Below, in pieces: positions 43,416 through 53,001 of a stretch of DNA of 64,000 bases (the stretch's first letter is position 1; every line of letters starts with the position of its first letter). The position numbers were made by a program, and so were the translations under genes. Below the pieces are notes generated by a model, which searched no databases, had not been told where the DNA came from, and saw nothing but the letters and a program-made list of their open reading frames with translations. This stretch comes from JAJTFA01 sp051715425 (GTDB lineage: Bacteria > Bacteroidota > Bacteroidia > UKL13-3): positions 62,001 through 126,000 of the forward strand of contig JBPXJS010000011.1 of assembly GCA_051715425.1 (NCBI GenBank). Direction: 5' to 3'.

Positions 43416-44762
43416 TTAAAGCCCGTATTCTTCAATTTTCCGGTAAAGTGTGGTAAGTCCAATACCAAGAAGCCGGGCGGTTTCTGTTTTATTATGGTTG
43501 GTATGGTTGAGCACTTTCTGTATATGAAGTTTTTCCATACCGGCCAGCGAAAAAGCGGAGAGTTGATTTTCATGGGCTGATATGGTAGCAGCCTGTAGTT
43601 CAAATGGAAGGGAGTCAATACAAAGTTCCTTTCCATCGGTAAGAATAACACAACGTTCAATTACATTCTTAAGCTCACGTACATTACCCGGCCACTGATA
43701 CTGTTTAAGGGCGGATATAAATTCAGGCGTCATAGTGAGTTTTGGTTTATTTATTTTCACCATGTATTTTTCAAGAAAAGTCCTGGCCAGCAACTCAATA
43801 TCACTGCTGCGTTCCTTTAAGGATGGCAGCCTGATATGGAAAGCAGATAACCGGTAAAACAGGTCCTGTCTGAAATGGCCGGCATCAATTTCCTGTTGCA
43901 GGTCGCGGTTGGTGGCTGAAATGATTCTTACATTTACATAGGTGGTTTTAGACTCACCAACCCTCATAAACTCACCAGCCTCCAGCACCCTCAGTAGTTT
44001 AGCCTGCAGCTCAAAGGGCATTTCACCAATCTCGTCAAGAAAAATGGTTCCGGTATTGGCTACTTCAAATAAGCCCTTCTTATCCTTTATTGCCCCGGTA
44101 AAAGATCCTGCCTTATGCCCGAAGAGTTCGCTTTCGAGCAGTTCCTTGTTGAATGCTGCACAGTTAACGGCTACATATGGTTTGTTGTTTCTTGAACTTG
44201 CCATATGGATTGCCTGTGCAAATACTTCTTTGCCTGTGCCTGTTTCACCGGAGAGCAATACACTGATATCCGGAACGGCAACTTTTTTTGCCAGATCAAT
44301 TGCCTGCTGAAAGGCCTTTGATTTGCCGGTAATATTATCAAAAGAGAATTTTTCTCCTACCTGTTTTTCCAATAATTGTATTCTGCCTGAAAGGGAAATT
44401 TTATCTTTTGCCCTGCAAAGCAACGGGATGATTTTATTGTTATCATCGCCTTTGGTGATATAATCAAATGCACCATTTTTAATAGCCTGTACACCATCTT
44501 CAATATTGCCATAGGCCGTAAGCATAATGATCTCTATTTGTGGATACCGGTTTTTTATTTCCTTAACCAGTTCTATTCCGTTCCCGTCAGGAAGTTTCAC
44601 ATCACACAGCACAATCTCTGCATGAATTTGTTCCAACTTTTTTAAGCCGGCCTTACCACTTGCAGCTTCCGAAACCGTAAACCCTTCCAGACCGATAATC
44701 CGGGCCATAAGGGTACGAAGTTTTTCTTCGTCATCAATAATTAATACATGGGGATTGGCCAT
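43416..44762 (-). CDS. Sigma54-dependent response regulator (NtrC family)
   Basis: 448 residues. The receiver domain is at 1-120, with phosphoacceptor Asp in IVLCDVKLPDGNG. The AAA+ domain is at about 145-380, with Walker A GETGTGKE, the sigma54-contacting GAFTGA loop as GSFTGA, Walker B GTIFLDEIGEMP, and the arginine-rich RQDLFYRLSAFHIRLPSL. A Fis-type HTH closes the protein (NKTETARLLGIGLTTLYRKI). It stands at the head of the kdp locus in the position where an OmpR-type KdpE would be expected, so it probably drives kdp with sigma54 RNA polymerase. Its kinase is likely the one at 33.6-35.3 kb. Confidence 0.9.
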   Translation of the reverse strand: MANPHVLIIDDEEKLRTLMARIIGLEGFTVSEAASGKAGLKKLEQIHAEIVLCDVKLPDGNGIELVKEIKNRYPQIEIIMLTAYGNIEDGVQAIKNGAFDYITKGDDNNKIIPLLCRAKDKISLSGRIQLLEKQVGEKFSFDNITGKSKAFQQAIDLAKKVAVPDISVLLSGETGTGKEVFAQAIHMASSRNNKPYVAVNCAAFNKELLESELFGHKAGSFTGAIKDKKGLFEVANTGTIFLDEIGEMPFELQAKLLRVLEAGEFMRVGESKTTYVNVRIISATNRDLQQEIDAGHFRQDLFYRLSAFHIRLPSLKERSSDIELLARTFLEKYMVKINKPKLTMTPEFISALKQYQWPGNVRELKNVIERCVILTDGKELCIDSLPFELQAATISAHENQLSAFSLAGMEKLHIQKVLNHTNHNKTETARLLGIGLTTLYRKIEEYGL

Positions 44763-45010
44763 ACTGAAAAATAACGCTGCTAAAGTAGGGAAAAAGATAA
44801 TAGGTGATAAATATGTTTCTGCGTAGGGGATGATTGTTGCATAACACAGAAAAGGAATACCATTACCAGTTACAACAACTATTTAAACCCGGATTGTATA
44901 TTATTAAAGTGCTTGACACTAAAAACGATGATATAACGGTGCAGAAGTTGAAGATTGCATAAAGGGATTATGTCCAATACGAATCCCATTAAAAAATTAC
45001 TCCGGAAAAA

Positions 45011-46225
45011 CTATAAACCCAGCAACAACTTATTAGGTTCACTACCCTCTGTTAGCAGCAAGGTTGGGTTTTCCAGGCATTGTTTTACCTTAACCAAAAA
45101 GCCCACAGATTCTCTGCCGTCAATAATGCGGTGGTCGTAGCTTAGTGCCAGGTACATCATTGGGCGGATAACGATTTGCCCATCTTTTACCACCGGCCTT
45201 TCTACAATATTATGCATACCCAGAATGGCAGATTGTGGGGCATTAATAATAGGTGTACTCATCATGCTGCCAAATACCCCACCATTGGTAATAGTAAATG
45301 TTCCACCGGTCATTTCTTCTATGCTTAGTTTGTTTTCGCGTGCTTTGGTGGCCAGGGTTAACACCTCTTTCTCTATATCAGCAAGAGTCATGCTCTCGGC
45401 ATTACGGATTACCGGTACCACTAATCCTTTAGGTGCACTTACAGCTATGGAAATATCACAATAATCGTGGTATATAATTTCCTCTCCGTTTATATAGGCA
45501 TTAACTGCCGGGAATTGTTTTAGTGCAACACAAACAGCCTTGGTAAAAAAGCTCATAAAGCCCAGGTTAACACCATGTGTTTCCTTAAACTGGTTTTTAT
45601 ATTGGCTGCGCAGGTCCATAATGGGCTTCATGTCAAGCTCATTAAACGTGGTAAGCATGGCTGTTTCGTTTTTTACCGCCACCAAACGTTTAGAAACCGT
45701 TTTTCGAAGCGAACTCATTTTTTCAGAGCGTTCATTTCTTGTTTTGGTTTCGTTACGGGTTACTTTCAGTTCAGCCGCCATGGCATCGGCTTTGGTAATA
45801 CGGCCGCTTATGCCGCTGCCCTTTACATCTTTGGGGTCTATGCCTTTTTCTGCCAGTATTTTAGCCGCAGCCGGACTTGGGGTTCCCGTTGCATAATTTT
45901 CTTTGGTATCGGTTTTAGGAGCTTCAGCTTTTGGGGCTTCTTTTTTTGGTTCCTCCTTTTTGGCCGCAGGGGTTCCGGCTGGTTTAGCGGCTGAAGTATC
46001 AATTGTGGCAATTATATCACCCACCTTAATCGTGTCTCCCTCGTTTCCTTTAGTGGTAAGCACACCGGCCGCTTCCGCATTCAGTTCAAACGTGGCTTTA
46101 TCACTCTCCAGTTCACAAAGCAGTTCATCCATTTCCACATAATCGCCCGTTTTTTTATTCCACCTTGCAATGGTTACTTCACTAATGGATTCGCCTACGG
46201 TTGGTACCTTTATCTCTAATGCCAT
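45011..46225 (-). CDS. sucB: 2-oxoglutarate dehydrogenase E2 (dihydrolipoyl succinyltransferase)
   Basis: 404 residues. The lipoyl domain is at 1-76, with the lipoylated Lys in LESDKATFEL (about 43). An Ala/Pro/Lys/Glu-rich linker follows (about 78-110). The E1/E3-binding domain is at about 112-150 (SPAAAKILAEKGIDPKDV, GSGISGRITKADA). The catalytic domain has SYDHRIIDGRESVGF near the C-terminus, holding the His and Asp. It acts in the TCA cycle. Neither sucA (E1) nor lpd (E3) adjoins it. A TACCTTTG box on the minus strand (46255-46262) may be its -7 element. Confidence 0.92.
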   Translation of the reverse strand: MALEIKVPTVGESISEVTIARWNKKTGDYVEMDELLCELESDKATFELNAEAAGVLTTKGNEGDTIKVGDIIATIDTSAAKPAGTPAAKKEEPKKEAPKAEAPKTDTKENYATGTPSPAAAKILAEKGIDPKDVKGSGISGRITKADAMAAELKVTRNETKTRNERSEKMSSLRKTVSKRLVAVKNETAMLTTFNELDMKPIMDLRSQYKNQFKETHGVNLGFMSFFTKAVCVALKQFPAVNAYINGEEIIYHDYCDISIAVSAPKGLVVPVIRNAESMTLADIEKEVLTLATKARENKLSIEEMTGGTFTITNGGVFGSMMSTPIINAPQSAILGMHNIVERPVVKDGQIVIRPMMYLALSYDHRIIDGRESVGFLVKVKQCLENPTLLLTEGSEPNKLLLGL

Positions 46226-46596
46226 AATTATATATTGAAAATTTTAAAGTGGCACAAAGGTATAAATTGATTTGAGAATATGAACCGCCCCCTGAAGGAT
46301 ACTTCATTATCTGCCAATTACGACATATTGGTCAATGCCTGTCCCGCAAGGCGGGAGTCATTAGACATTGGTCAATAGTCATTAGTGCTTGGTGCTCAGT
46401 GCCCGGTGCCCGGTTAGGATAAAAAATATTGACCTCAAGACCATAACACCTTAATACATCAGCACATCAACACCTGAACACTTTAAAACTCAACATTCAA
46501 CACCTAATATTCAAAATTAAACATCCAGCATTATTCACTATAACTTAATTTTATACTTTCATTATTTCCTTTAATTTGCCACCTGATTCTAACAGC
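46226..46596. repeat. Intergenic region with degenerate low-complexity repeats
   Basis: 371 bp without a gene. It holds ATTGGTCAAT twice (46327-46336 and 46367-46376, 40 bp apart), the GC-rich hairpin TCCCGC-AAG-GCGGGA (46342-46356), a run of GTGC/GCCCGGT units (46385-46413) and CA-rich words such as ACACCT and ATCAACAC (46446-46504). This looks like decayed dispersed intergenic repeat material. The right end contains the receptor gene's leader. Confidence 0.5.
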
Positions 46597-49458
46597 ATGC
46601 AGGTTAATACCATCAGGATACTATTTATAATGCTGCTTGGCCTTGGCAGCGTTGGCATGGCAGCAGCACAAACCGCAACCATTAGTGGCACTATAAAAGA
46701 TAAGAAGGACAATTCTGAATTAATAGGAGTAAATGTTACTCTCAAGGGAACCTCTTTGGGTGCCGTAACAGATATAAACGGAAAGTTTATTATTAAGAAT
46801 GTAAAACCAGGCGAATACACGGTAGAGATTTCCTATATTGGTTATTCCAAACTATTACTTACAGGAATAAAAGTAAAAGCGGGTGACAACAGGGAGCTGC
46901 AGATAGAGTTGATGCCCAGTTCGTATACAATTGACCAGGAAGTGGTGATTATTGGTAAAAAGCCACTTATCGATATCGAAAAGGCTCAGAGTACCAATAC
47001 CATTTCTCAGGAAAATATTGAAATGGCTCCTGCACGACAACTACAAAAAATTATTAATACGCAGCCCGGAATTATTCAGAGTCCGGCTGGTGTAAGTATA
47101 CGTGGGGGGCGCACTTACGAAACAGGTGTATTAATTGATGGGGTAAAAGTAACCGACCCATTATCCGGTACCGGTTTTGGGTTAGATATTGGATCGAATG
47201 CCATAGGTGATATTGAAATTACAACCGGAGGTATTGGTGCAGATGTGGGTGATGCAACAGCCGGTGTAATTAATACCAAAACAAGAACAGGTGGCGACAG
47301 GCTGGAGGTAAATGCCAGCTATAAACGCGATAACTTTGGCTTTAATGAGTCGTGGCGCAGTTGCTGGAATAGCCAGGTGGGGGAGTTAAACCTGAATGGT
47401 CCTTTGTTTAAAAAGAAGCTGGAAAACCGCTTGAAATTTTCTATCGCTTTAAGGGCTGCATTTACGGATGAGTTTTATAAAAATCCGGCCAACCAGGTTC
47501 AATCGTCATTGTATGACGGAAACAATGGAAAAACCTGGGCACCATATCAGGATAACCGCTGGAGTGCTTTTCTTAAAATGAATTATAGTTTTAAAGGGGG
47601 CAAAATGATTACGCTTACACAACTGCGTTCCATTACTGTGAATCAGGACGTAAATATGCTGCGTATTTTTGGTAATGATGTGCCTTACCAGCCAGGTTTT
47701 CAATACCTCTTTAGCAAGCAGATGGATAATGCCAATACATTTACGCATGATGCCTACATGACTTCTGTGGATTGGAAACAATCGGTTAATAAACGGCTTT
47801 CGTACACAGTTACTGGTTCGCGTTTTTACGTGCGCCTGCGTGCCGATGCCAACGGAAGACCCTGGAGACCGGGTGATGTGGATGCCGTTTTTGATCCGGC
47901 CAGTATGACCTTGTTTCCTACCACCTATTTTAATGCAGGCGATAGTGTGGCGTATGTAAATAATCCTTCAGGTTTTTTTAATAACGGAGGTATTGCTACC
48001 CTCTGGCACGATCATTATTTTGAAGAGTATACCCTGAAAGCGCAGGGCAACTTGTTTTCTAAAAACTCCATGAACAAATTAAATTTTGGTATGGAATTAA
48101 AGATGCAGGAAATGCAGTGGATAGATATTGTGCGCCCATGGATTGGAGCTCCAATACCATTGGCTGATGGCACCAAATCCCAAACTTTTCGCCTGGGTCA
48201 GCAAAGCGATATCTGGAAGGTAAAACCACAGCGCGGGGGTTTTTGGATTACCGATCAGATTAAATACAAAGGCTTAATTGCAAGTGTTGGCGGAAGGATG
48301 GAATATTGGGCTCCCGGTAAATTTGTAGATGATGCCGTAAATAATACACAAGCTCCGATAAGGGATGAAATCAGGGAAAGCTATAAAGAGAACAGCGTGG
48401 AAATAGGAGGGTTAAGGTATAAATTCAGGTTTTTACCTAAAATCTCGGCTTCTTTTCCAATAAAAGAAAACCAGGTATTGTTTTTTAACTACACCCACAA
48501 TACCATTTTGCCTCACCCATCTTTTATCTATCCCGGCCTCAATCCGCTTTACCAGGATAGATCCACCATTGCCAATGTTGGTAATCCGGATCTGAACCCG
48601 GAGGTGGATATTAGCTACGAAATAGGATTAAAAACACAGATTACAAGTAATGATGCATTTACTATTACAGCATTCTGGAAAGATAAGTATGATTTTATTA
48701 CCACCACATCTGTTTTAATCAGAGACGTTACCGGCAGAGAAGTGGCAAGAACCATGAGGATTAACAGTGATTATGCCCGCTCCAGAGGGATTGAGTTAGG
48801 GTATATTAAACGTATTGGAAATTGGTATACAGGTCAGGCTTCCTTTACTTATATGGTTACCACCGGCCAAAGTGCAAGTGCCAACGAAAAAATTAAGGAC
48901 TTGCTGGCCAACGGATCTGTAGAGGATACCAGAGAGTATTACCTGCCATGGGATGTACCTGTTGATTTCAAAACAAACCATGTATTTAAAATCGACCGTA
49001 AAGAGGGGCTTTTTGGTAAAACCTGGCTGAACAAAATGAGTTTTTATTTTGAAACAGTAACCCGATCAGGAGTAAGATATACACCATATAAATTTGACCG
49101 CAATGACCCCAATACCGGAAGACCTATTTATGTGGTAAACACAGACCCCAATGCCAGGTGGAATAATATAGGGGAATATTGGTTCTGGTGTGATTTTACC
49201 TATACCAAATGGTGGAACTTTGGTCGCCTTCACCTGTCGTGGAATGTGCAGATAACCAATATTTTTGATAATAAGAATGCCTCCATTGTAAATCCGGTAA
49301 CCGGAAAGGCCTATGAATCAGGACAAAACGTTCCAGATACCTGGGTGGATCCGCGTTATAATGATCCCCGTTTAGGGGTTCAGGGACCGCCACCGGCAAA
49401 CCCTGCCCGATACTTAGAGCAGCGCCATTTTATGACCGGGGTGGCATTGAGGTTTTAA
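46597..49458 (+). CDS. TonB-dependent receptor with CarboxypepD_reg-like N-terminal domain
   Basis: 953 residues. A signal peptide (RILFIMLLGLGSVGMAAAQ) comes first, then a carboxypeptidase-regulatory-like beta domain (ATISGTIKDKKDNSELIGVN, GAVTDINGKF, YTVEISYIGYS). The plug domain is at about 120-250 (ITTGGIGADVGDATAGVINT), followed by a long beta-barrel ending MTGVALRF. Such receptors import large substrates with TonB-ExbBD energy. No SusD partner follows; an Omp28 lipoprotein does, which suggests peptide, metal or another unknown ligand. The ATG at 46597 fits the signal peptide; the TTG at 46576 does not. Confidence 0.9.
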   Translation: MQVNTIRILFIMLLGLGSVGMAAAQTATISGTIKDKKDNSELIGVNVTLKGTSLGAVTDINGKFIIKNVKPGEYTVEISYIGYSKLLLTGIKVKAGDNRELQIELMPSSYTIDQEVVIIGKKPLIDIEKAQSTNTISQENIEMAPARQLQKIINTQPGIIQSPAGVSIRGGRTYETGVLIDGVKVTDPLSGTGFGLDIGSNAIGDIEITTGGIGADVGDATAGVINTKTRTGGDRLEVNASYKRDNFGFNESWRSCWNSQVGELNLNGPLFKKKLENRLKFSIALRAAFTDEFYKNPANQVQSSLYDGNNGKTWAPYQDNRWSAFLKMNYSFKGGKMITLTQLRSITVNQDVNMLRIFGNDVPYQPGFQYLFSKQMDNANTFTHDAYMTSVDWKQSVNKRLSYTVTGSRFYVRLRADANGRPWRPGDVDAVFDPASMTLFPTTYFNAGDSVAYVNNPSGFFNNGGIATLWHDHYFEEYTLKAQGNLFSKNSMNKLNFGMELKMQEMQWIDIVRPWIGAPIPLADGTKSQTFRLGQQSDIWKVKPQRGGFWITDQIKYKGLIASVGGRMEYWAPGKFVDDAVNNTQAPIRDEIRESYKENSVEIGGLRYKFRFLPKISASFPIKENQVLFFNYTHNTILPHPSFIYPGLNPLYQDRSTIANVGNPDLNPEVDISYEIGLKTQITSNDAFTITAFWKDKYDFITTTSVLIRDVTGREVARTMRINSDYARSRGIELGYIKRIGNWYTGQASFTYMVTTGQSASANEKIKDLLANGSVEDTREYYLPWDVPVDFKTNHVFKIDRKEGLFGKTWLNKMSFYFETVTRSGVRYTPYKFDRNDPNTGRPIYVVNTDPNARWNNIGEYWFWCDFTYTKWWNFGRLHLSWNVQITNIFDNKNASIVNPVTGKAYESGQNVPDTWVDPRYNDPRLGVQGPPPANPARYLEQRHFMTGVALRF

Positions 49459-49484
49459 AATCTGACAAATTCATATTTTTTAAG

Positions 49485-49515
49485 TTTGTTTTTCCGGGTA
49501 AACTTTTTAGATTTG
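49485..49515 (+). promoter_or_regulatory. Bacteroidota-type promoter of the Omp28 gene
   Basis: TTTG (49485-49488), a spacer of exactly 19 bp and TAGATTTG (49508-49515) give a full match to the consensus. Initiation would be near 49520, leaving a leader of about 28 bases to the ATG at 49548. The Omp28 gene therefore has its own promoter and need not depend on the receptor gene. Confidence 0.7.
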
Positions 49516-49547
49516 ATTATACAAATAAATCAAAACCTAGAGTTAAT

Positions 49548-50453
49548 ATGAAAAAATCAATCCTTAAAATTACAGCCGCTGCATTGGTGGCTATGTCTAT
49601 CACTTTCTTCGGATGCAAGAAAGATGAAGATGATGGTGGTGGAGATGACAACAAACAACCAACCACTGAATTTTTAGCTTCTACTACCCCTTCAAACAGA
49701 AATGCGGTATTGGAAGACTTCACCGGAGTACGTTGCGGATATTGCCCTGACGGACACGTGAAAGCTAAAGCTGCTGCAGATGCTAATCCAGGTAAATTTA
49801 TTATTCTTGCCGTGCATGCAGGTCCTTATGCTTCTCCTTCTACAGGGTGGGCTAACTTTACTACTTCTTTCGGTGAGGCAATTGATGATCAGGCTTCAGT
49901 TTCAGGATATCCTGCAGGAACCATCAACCGTATGTTGTGCTCTGATCTGGGTGTTACTCCTCAAAAAACAGGTGGAACAGCTATGAGCAGAGGTTCATGG
50001 GCAACAGCAGGTGCTAAAGTAATGAGTATGTCTTCTCCGGTAAATATTGGTTCAAAAGCTACATTTAATTCTGCAACAAGAGAGTTAACTGTTAAGGTTG
50101 ATCTTTATTACACCGCTGATCAAACAGTTCAAAACAATATCAATGTTGCTTTCCTTCAAAACAAATTAATGTCTAAGCAATCAGGCGACCCTACCTCAGG
50201 TGATCTTTATGAGCAAAACCACGTACTGCGTCATTTATTGACAGGTCAGTGGGGTGAGCCTGTAACAACTGAAACAAAAACAGGTAGCAAAGTATCTAAA
50301 ACTTATACTTACACTGTACCTGCAGATTATAACGGAACCGCTACTGAAGGTGGTGGGTTAGTTAAAATCGAAGATTGTGAAGTTGTTGTATTTGTATCTC
50401 AAAACAGAACAAATATTTTAACTGGTTCATTAGTGCCTATCGTTGCACAGTAA
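49548..50453 (+). CDS. Omp28-related outer-membrane lipoprotein
   Basis: 301 residues. The signal peptide ends in the lipobox-like SITFFGC (Cys about 23), followed by the acidic stretch KKDEDDGGGDDN, a common Bacteroidota lipoprotein surface-export signal. A thioredoxin-like domain begins VLEDFTGVRCGYCPDGH, with CxxC as CGYC. The C-terminal half is a beta-sandwich-like region. Family Omp28 of Bacteroidota; the physiological role is unknown. It follows the TonB receptor by 89 bp. Confidence 0.85.
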   Translation: MKKSILKITAAALVAMSITFFGCKKDEDDGGGDDNKQPTTEFLASTTPSNRNAVLEDFTGVRCGYCPDGHVKAKAAADANPGKFIILAVHAGPYASPSTGWANFTTSFGEAIDDQASVSGYPAGTINRMLCSDLGVTPQKTGGTAMSRGSWATAGAKVMSMSSPVNIGSKATFNSATRELTVKVDLYYTADQTVQNNINVAFLQNKLMSKQSGDPTSGDLYEQNHVLRHLLTGQWGEPVTTETKTGSKVSKTYTYTVPADYNGTATEGGGLVKIEDCEVVVFVSQNRTNILTGSLVPIVAQ

Positions 50454-50472
50454 TCAGCACTTTATCAATAAT

Positions 50473-50508
50473 AAAAAAGCCTTCCAATTTATGTTGGAAG
50501 GCTTTTTT
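50473..50508. terminator. Bidirectional intrinsic terminator
   Basis: Perfect 15-bp arms 50473-50487 and 50494-50508 (GCCTTCCAA stem, loop TTTATG) with A6 on the left and T6 on the right. It serves the Omp28 gene and the convergent ECF sigma gene, whose stop is at 50517. Confidence 0.92.
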
Positions 50509-50516
50509 GTTTTAAG

Positions 50517-51128
50517 TTAAATGATATGGCTTATTAAACCCGATGACCATATCAGCAAAGCATACAATTCTTTCATATAGGGTTGAAGATATGACCTCAT
50601 TAATTGCAAAGCTTTACCCATTTGGTTCTCTACCGTTTTTACCGATAGTCCAAGGTCCTCTGCAATTTCCTTATAACTTTTATCTTCAAAGCGGCTCATT
50701 TTAAAAATAATACCACATTTGGGCGGGAGCATTTCAAGAGCTGCGCTTATCTTTTGCTGCATGGTTTTAGCTGCCAGTTTTGCCTGCACATCCTCTACAG
50801 AAAAACGGCTGTCGTCTTCCATTCCTTCTTCAAGAAAATTCTTACGCGCATTTGTTTTAATCAGGTTCAGGCAATTATTTCTTACTGCAGTATACAGGTA
50901 ACCTTTTACTGTACTTGAAATATAAATGCTGCCCCTTTTTTCCCAGATTTTACCAAACACCTCCTGCACAGCATCCTCCGCCTGATCACTGTCGCCAAGC
51001 ATATCTTTGGCAAAACGCCACAGGGGTTTGTAATAACGCTTAAATAAAACTTCAAGCCCGGTTACATCATGTTGATTTAACCGGGTAAAAAGTTGCTCAT
51101 CCGAAATCAGTGCCGTGGTGGTGCTCAT
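50517..51128 (-). CDS. ECF-type RNA polymerase sigma factor
   Basis: 203 residues. The sigma-70 region 2 is at about 22-95 (FKRYYKPLWRFAKDMLGDSD, QAEDAVQEVFGKIWEK), and region 4 at about 130-185 (LPPKCGIIFKMSRFEDKSYK, EIAEDLGLSVKTVENQMGKA). This is the Bacteroidota FecI-like ECF group. It starts at the ATG 51128, overlapping the FecR stop as ATGA; a GTG three codons upstream is possible. It is the last gene of the receptor operon, opposite to the usual sigma-first order. Confidence 0.9.
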   Translation of the reverse strand: MSTTTALISDEQLFTRLNQHDVTGLEVLFKRYYKPLWRFAKDMLGDSDQAEDAVQEVFGKIWEKRGSIYISSTVKGYLYTAVRNNCLNLIKTNARKNFLEEGMEDDSRFSVEDVQAKLAAKTMQQKISAALEMLPPKCGIIFKMSRFEDKSYKEIAEDLGLSVKTVENQMGKALQLMRSYLQPYMKELYALLIWSSGLISHII

Positions 51129-52114
51129 TGAAGGCACCCCTTTCCTTTAATGGTAATGGTTTTATCTGAAGATTTGTTCCACTCCACCTGAAGGGTACGG
51201 CATAATATATTAAGTACTTCCTCTGGTTTTGGGTTTTCAAATTCGCCAGTAAAGTGGCAGTTTAATAACTGGGTATCTTCTATTTGCAACGCTACACCAA
51301 AATACTTCTCAAATACGGGCATTATTTCGCGGATGGTAAGGTCGTTAAATACCAGCTTTTTGTCTCTCCAGGCCAATCCGTTTATCTGGTAAACCTCATC
51401 ATAAGCCATATTGCCGCTTTGTTCCAGGTGTGCAGATTCTCCTGCTTTAACTATCAGTTCTTTGCCAGACGATTTTGATTTGAAAGATACCTTACCTGTT
51501 TTAACAATTAACTGTGCTTCCCCTGATAACCCATTATCTTTTACAGAGAATGATGTTCCCAATACGGTTGTAACAGCATGATCTGATTCAATGGAAAATG
51601 GCTTTTGCTCATCACGCTGAATATCAAAAAATGCTTCACCACTTAATTTTACCTTACGGCCATTGTCGGCAAACTTTTCCGGGTAGCTTAAAGTGGTGTT
51701 CTCGTTCAGCCATATTTCACTGCCATCTGGTAAAACAAGGTGTTTTTGCTCACCTGCTGCCGTTTTTACTTCCATCATACCTGTATGAAGAAAGCGCATG
51801 GCTAAAAATCCGGCAAAGGCTACCAGAATAACAGCGGCAGCTATTCTCAGGAATACTTGTTTGTTGTTGCGGCTAATACTAAGTTTTACAGGTTGTTCCT
51901 GCATCAGGTGGCCTGATAATTTTTTCCATGCCAGTTCAATATCCGGCTCCACTTCGGTACGTTCTACTTTTTCCCAAATTTTTACAGAATCGCTGTATAG
52001 TTGGGCATTTGCTTTATCCATTTGTTGCCACTCGCGTAATTCATTCAGCTCTTCCGGTTTTAATTCACCGGAAAGTTCGCTGGCTATGAGCTGGTTAATT
52101 CTTTCTTTGTTCAT
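51125..52114 (-). CDS. FecR-family anti-sigma factor
   Basis: 329 residues. The N-terminal cytosolic domain (about 1-85) binds the sigma factor. A membrane helix (FLRIAAAVILVAFAGFLAMRFL) is at about 88-108. The periplasmic FecR domain begins VKTAAGEQKHLVLPDGSEIW, with the usual WLNENTTLSYP. A C-terminal DUF4974 domain follows (LVFNDLTIREIMPVFEKYFG). Start ATG at 52114. It transmits the receptor's state to the ECF sigma factor encoded immediately downstream. Confidence 0.9.
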   Translation of the reverse strand: MNKERINQLIASELSGELKPEELNELREWQQMDKANAQLYSDSVKIWEKVERTEVEPDIELAWKKLSGHLMQEQPVKLSISRNNKQVFLRIAAAVILVAFAGFLAMRFLHTGMMEVKTAAGEQKHLVLPDGSEIWLNENTTLSYPEKFADNGRKVKLSGEAFFDIQRDEQKPFSIESDHAVTTVLGTSFSVKDNGLSGEAQLIVKTGKVSFKSKSSGKELIVKAGESAHLEQSGNMAYDEVYQINGLAWRDKKLVFNDLTIREIMPVFEKYFGVALQIEDTQLLNCHFTGEFENPKPEEVLNILCRTLQVEWNKSSDKTITIKGKGCLQ

Positions 52115-52170
52115 GAGTATGTAGGTTATTACTGGTATAGACAAGTTTTTGCCGATATACCCCTATTGTT

Positions 52171-53001
52171 TTATCTCAATACAATCGTTTGTTTTTCAAG
52201 CTCGGTATAAGTGGCAAATATCCCCAGGCCGTTCGTAATATTCGAATATACAATATTGGCATCACCACCCGGACTAAAAATAGATCTTCGCCTTAAACTT
52301 TCGTAATATTGGTAGTATTCAGGACTGCACTGCAGCAAATAAACAAGTGCTTTAAGTGTTTGGTCTGGATTGGGAAAGTAGTTGGCATTGGTAAACAACT
52401 CAAATATGGCTGTGTTACCAGGTTCAACTGCCACAATTTCGGTACCTGATTTTGTAAACAGGGCCTGGCTGTTCAGGCTCTCATCTTCAGCCAGCCCGCC
52501 TGCCCTAAGGAAAATAGAGCGGCCACCCGTATTTTTAACCACCAATTTGATGCGAAATTCAACAACCCCTTCTGCAAATAAAGAGTCGTAGGTAATTTGC
52601 ATTTGATAAGGAGAGGCTACAGGAGGAACAGAGAGGGCTGAAAGTAGTTGTCCCTGCCAGGATAGGGAAACACGCAAAGGCACACCCTGTAAGATTTTAA
52701 AAGCAGAAGTAGTGCCGCTGGTATAGGTGCCCGAAACAGCATCGTAAAAAAACACCAATTGCTGTTTTCCGTCATCAAGTGTTACAGTAGCATCGGTAAT
52801 GGTATCTGACTCCATATCAGATGAGCCAAAAACAGGCATTGATTTGCCAACAAGAAAATAATGAGAACTATCACCCGAACCCACAAAACCGCTTAAAAAA
52901 ACTTTCGGGTTATTTCCCGGATTTTTATCAATAACCTGTTGCTTTTCGCAGGAGCTAAGCAACATAACAAGGCTTAATATCACTGAGTATATGTTTCGCA
53001 T
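52171..53001 (-). CDS. DUF4249-family lipoprotein
   Basis: 276 residues with a lipobox (VMLLSSC, Cys about 18). The mature N-terminus contains KVFLSGFVGSGDSSHYF and an ITDATVTLDDG stretch, followed by LRVSLSWQGQ and SVPPVASPYQMQ, which fit DUF4249. These lipoproteins are usually encoded beside TonB receptors and may be surface partners for ligand capture. Its ATG shares one base with the receptor gene's TGA (TGATG), a translational-coupling arrangement. The FecR gene follows after 56 bp. Confidence 0.8.
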   Translation of the reverse strand: MRNIYSVILSLVMLLSSCEKQQVIDKNPGNNPKVFLSGFVGSGDSSHYFLVGKSMPVFGSSDMESDTITDATVTLDDGKQQLVFFYDAVSGTYTSGTTSAFKILQGVPLRVSLSWQGQLLSALSVPPVASPYQMQITYDSLFAEGVVEFRIKLVVKNTGGRSIFLRAGGLAEDESLNSQALFTKSGTEIVAVEPGNTAIFELFTNANYFPNPDQTLKALVYLLQCSPEYYQYYESLRRRSIFSPGGDANIVYSNITNGLGIFATYTELEKQTIVLR

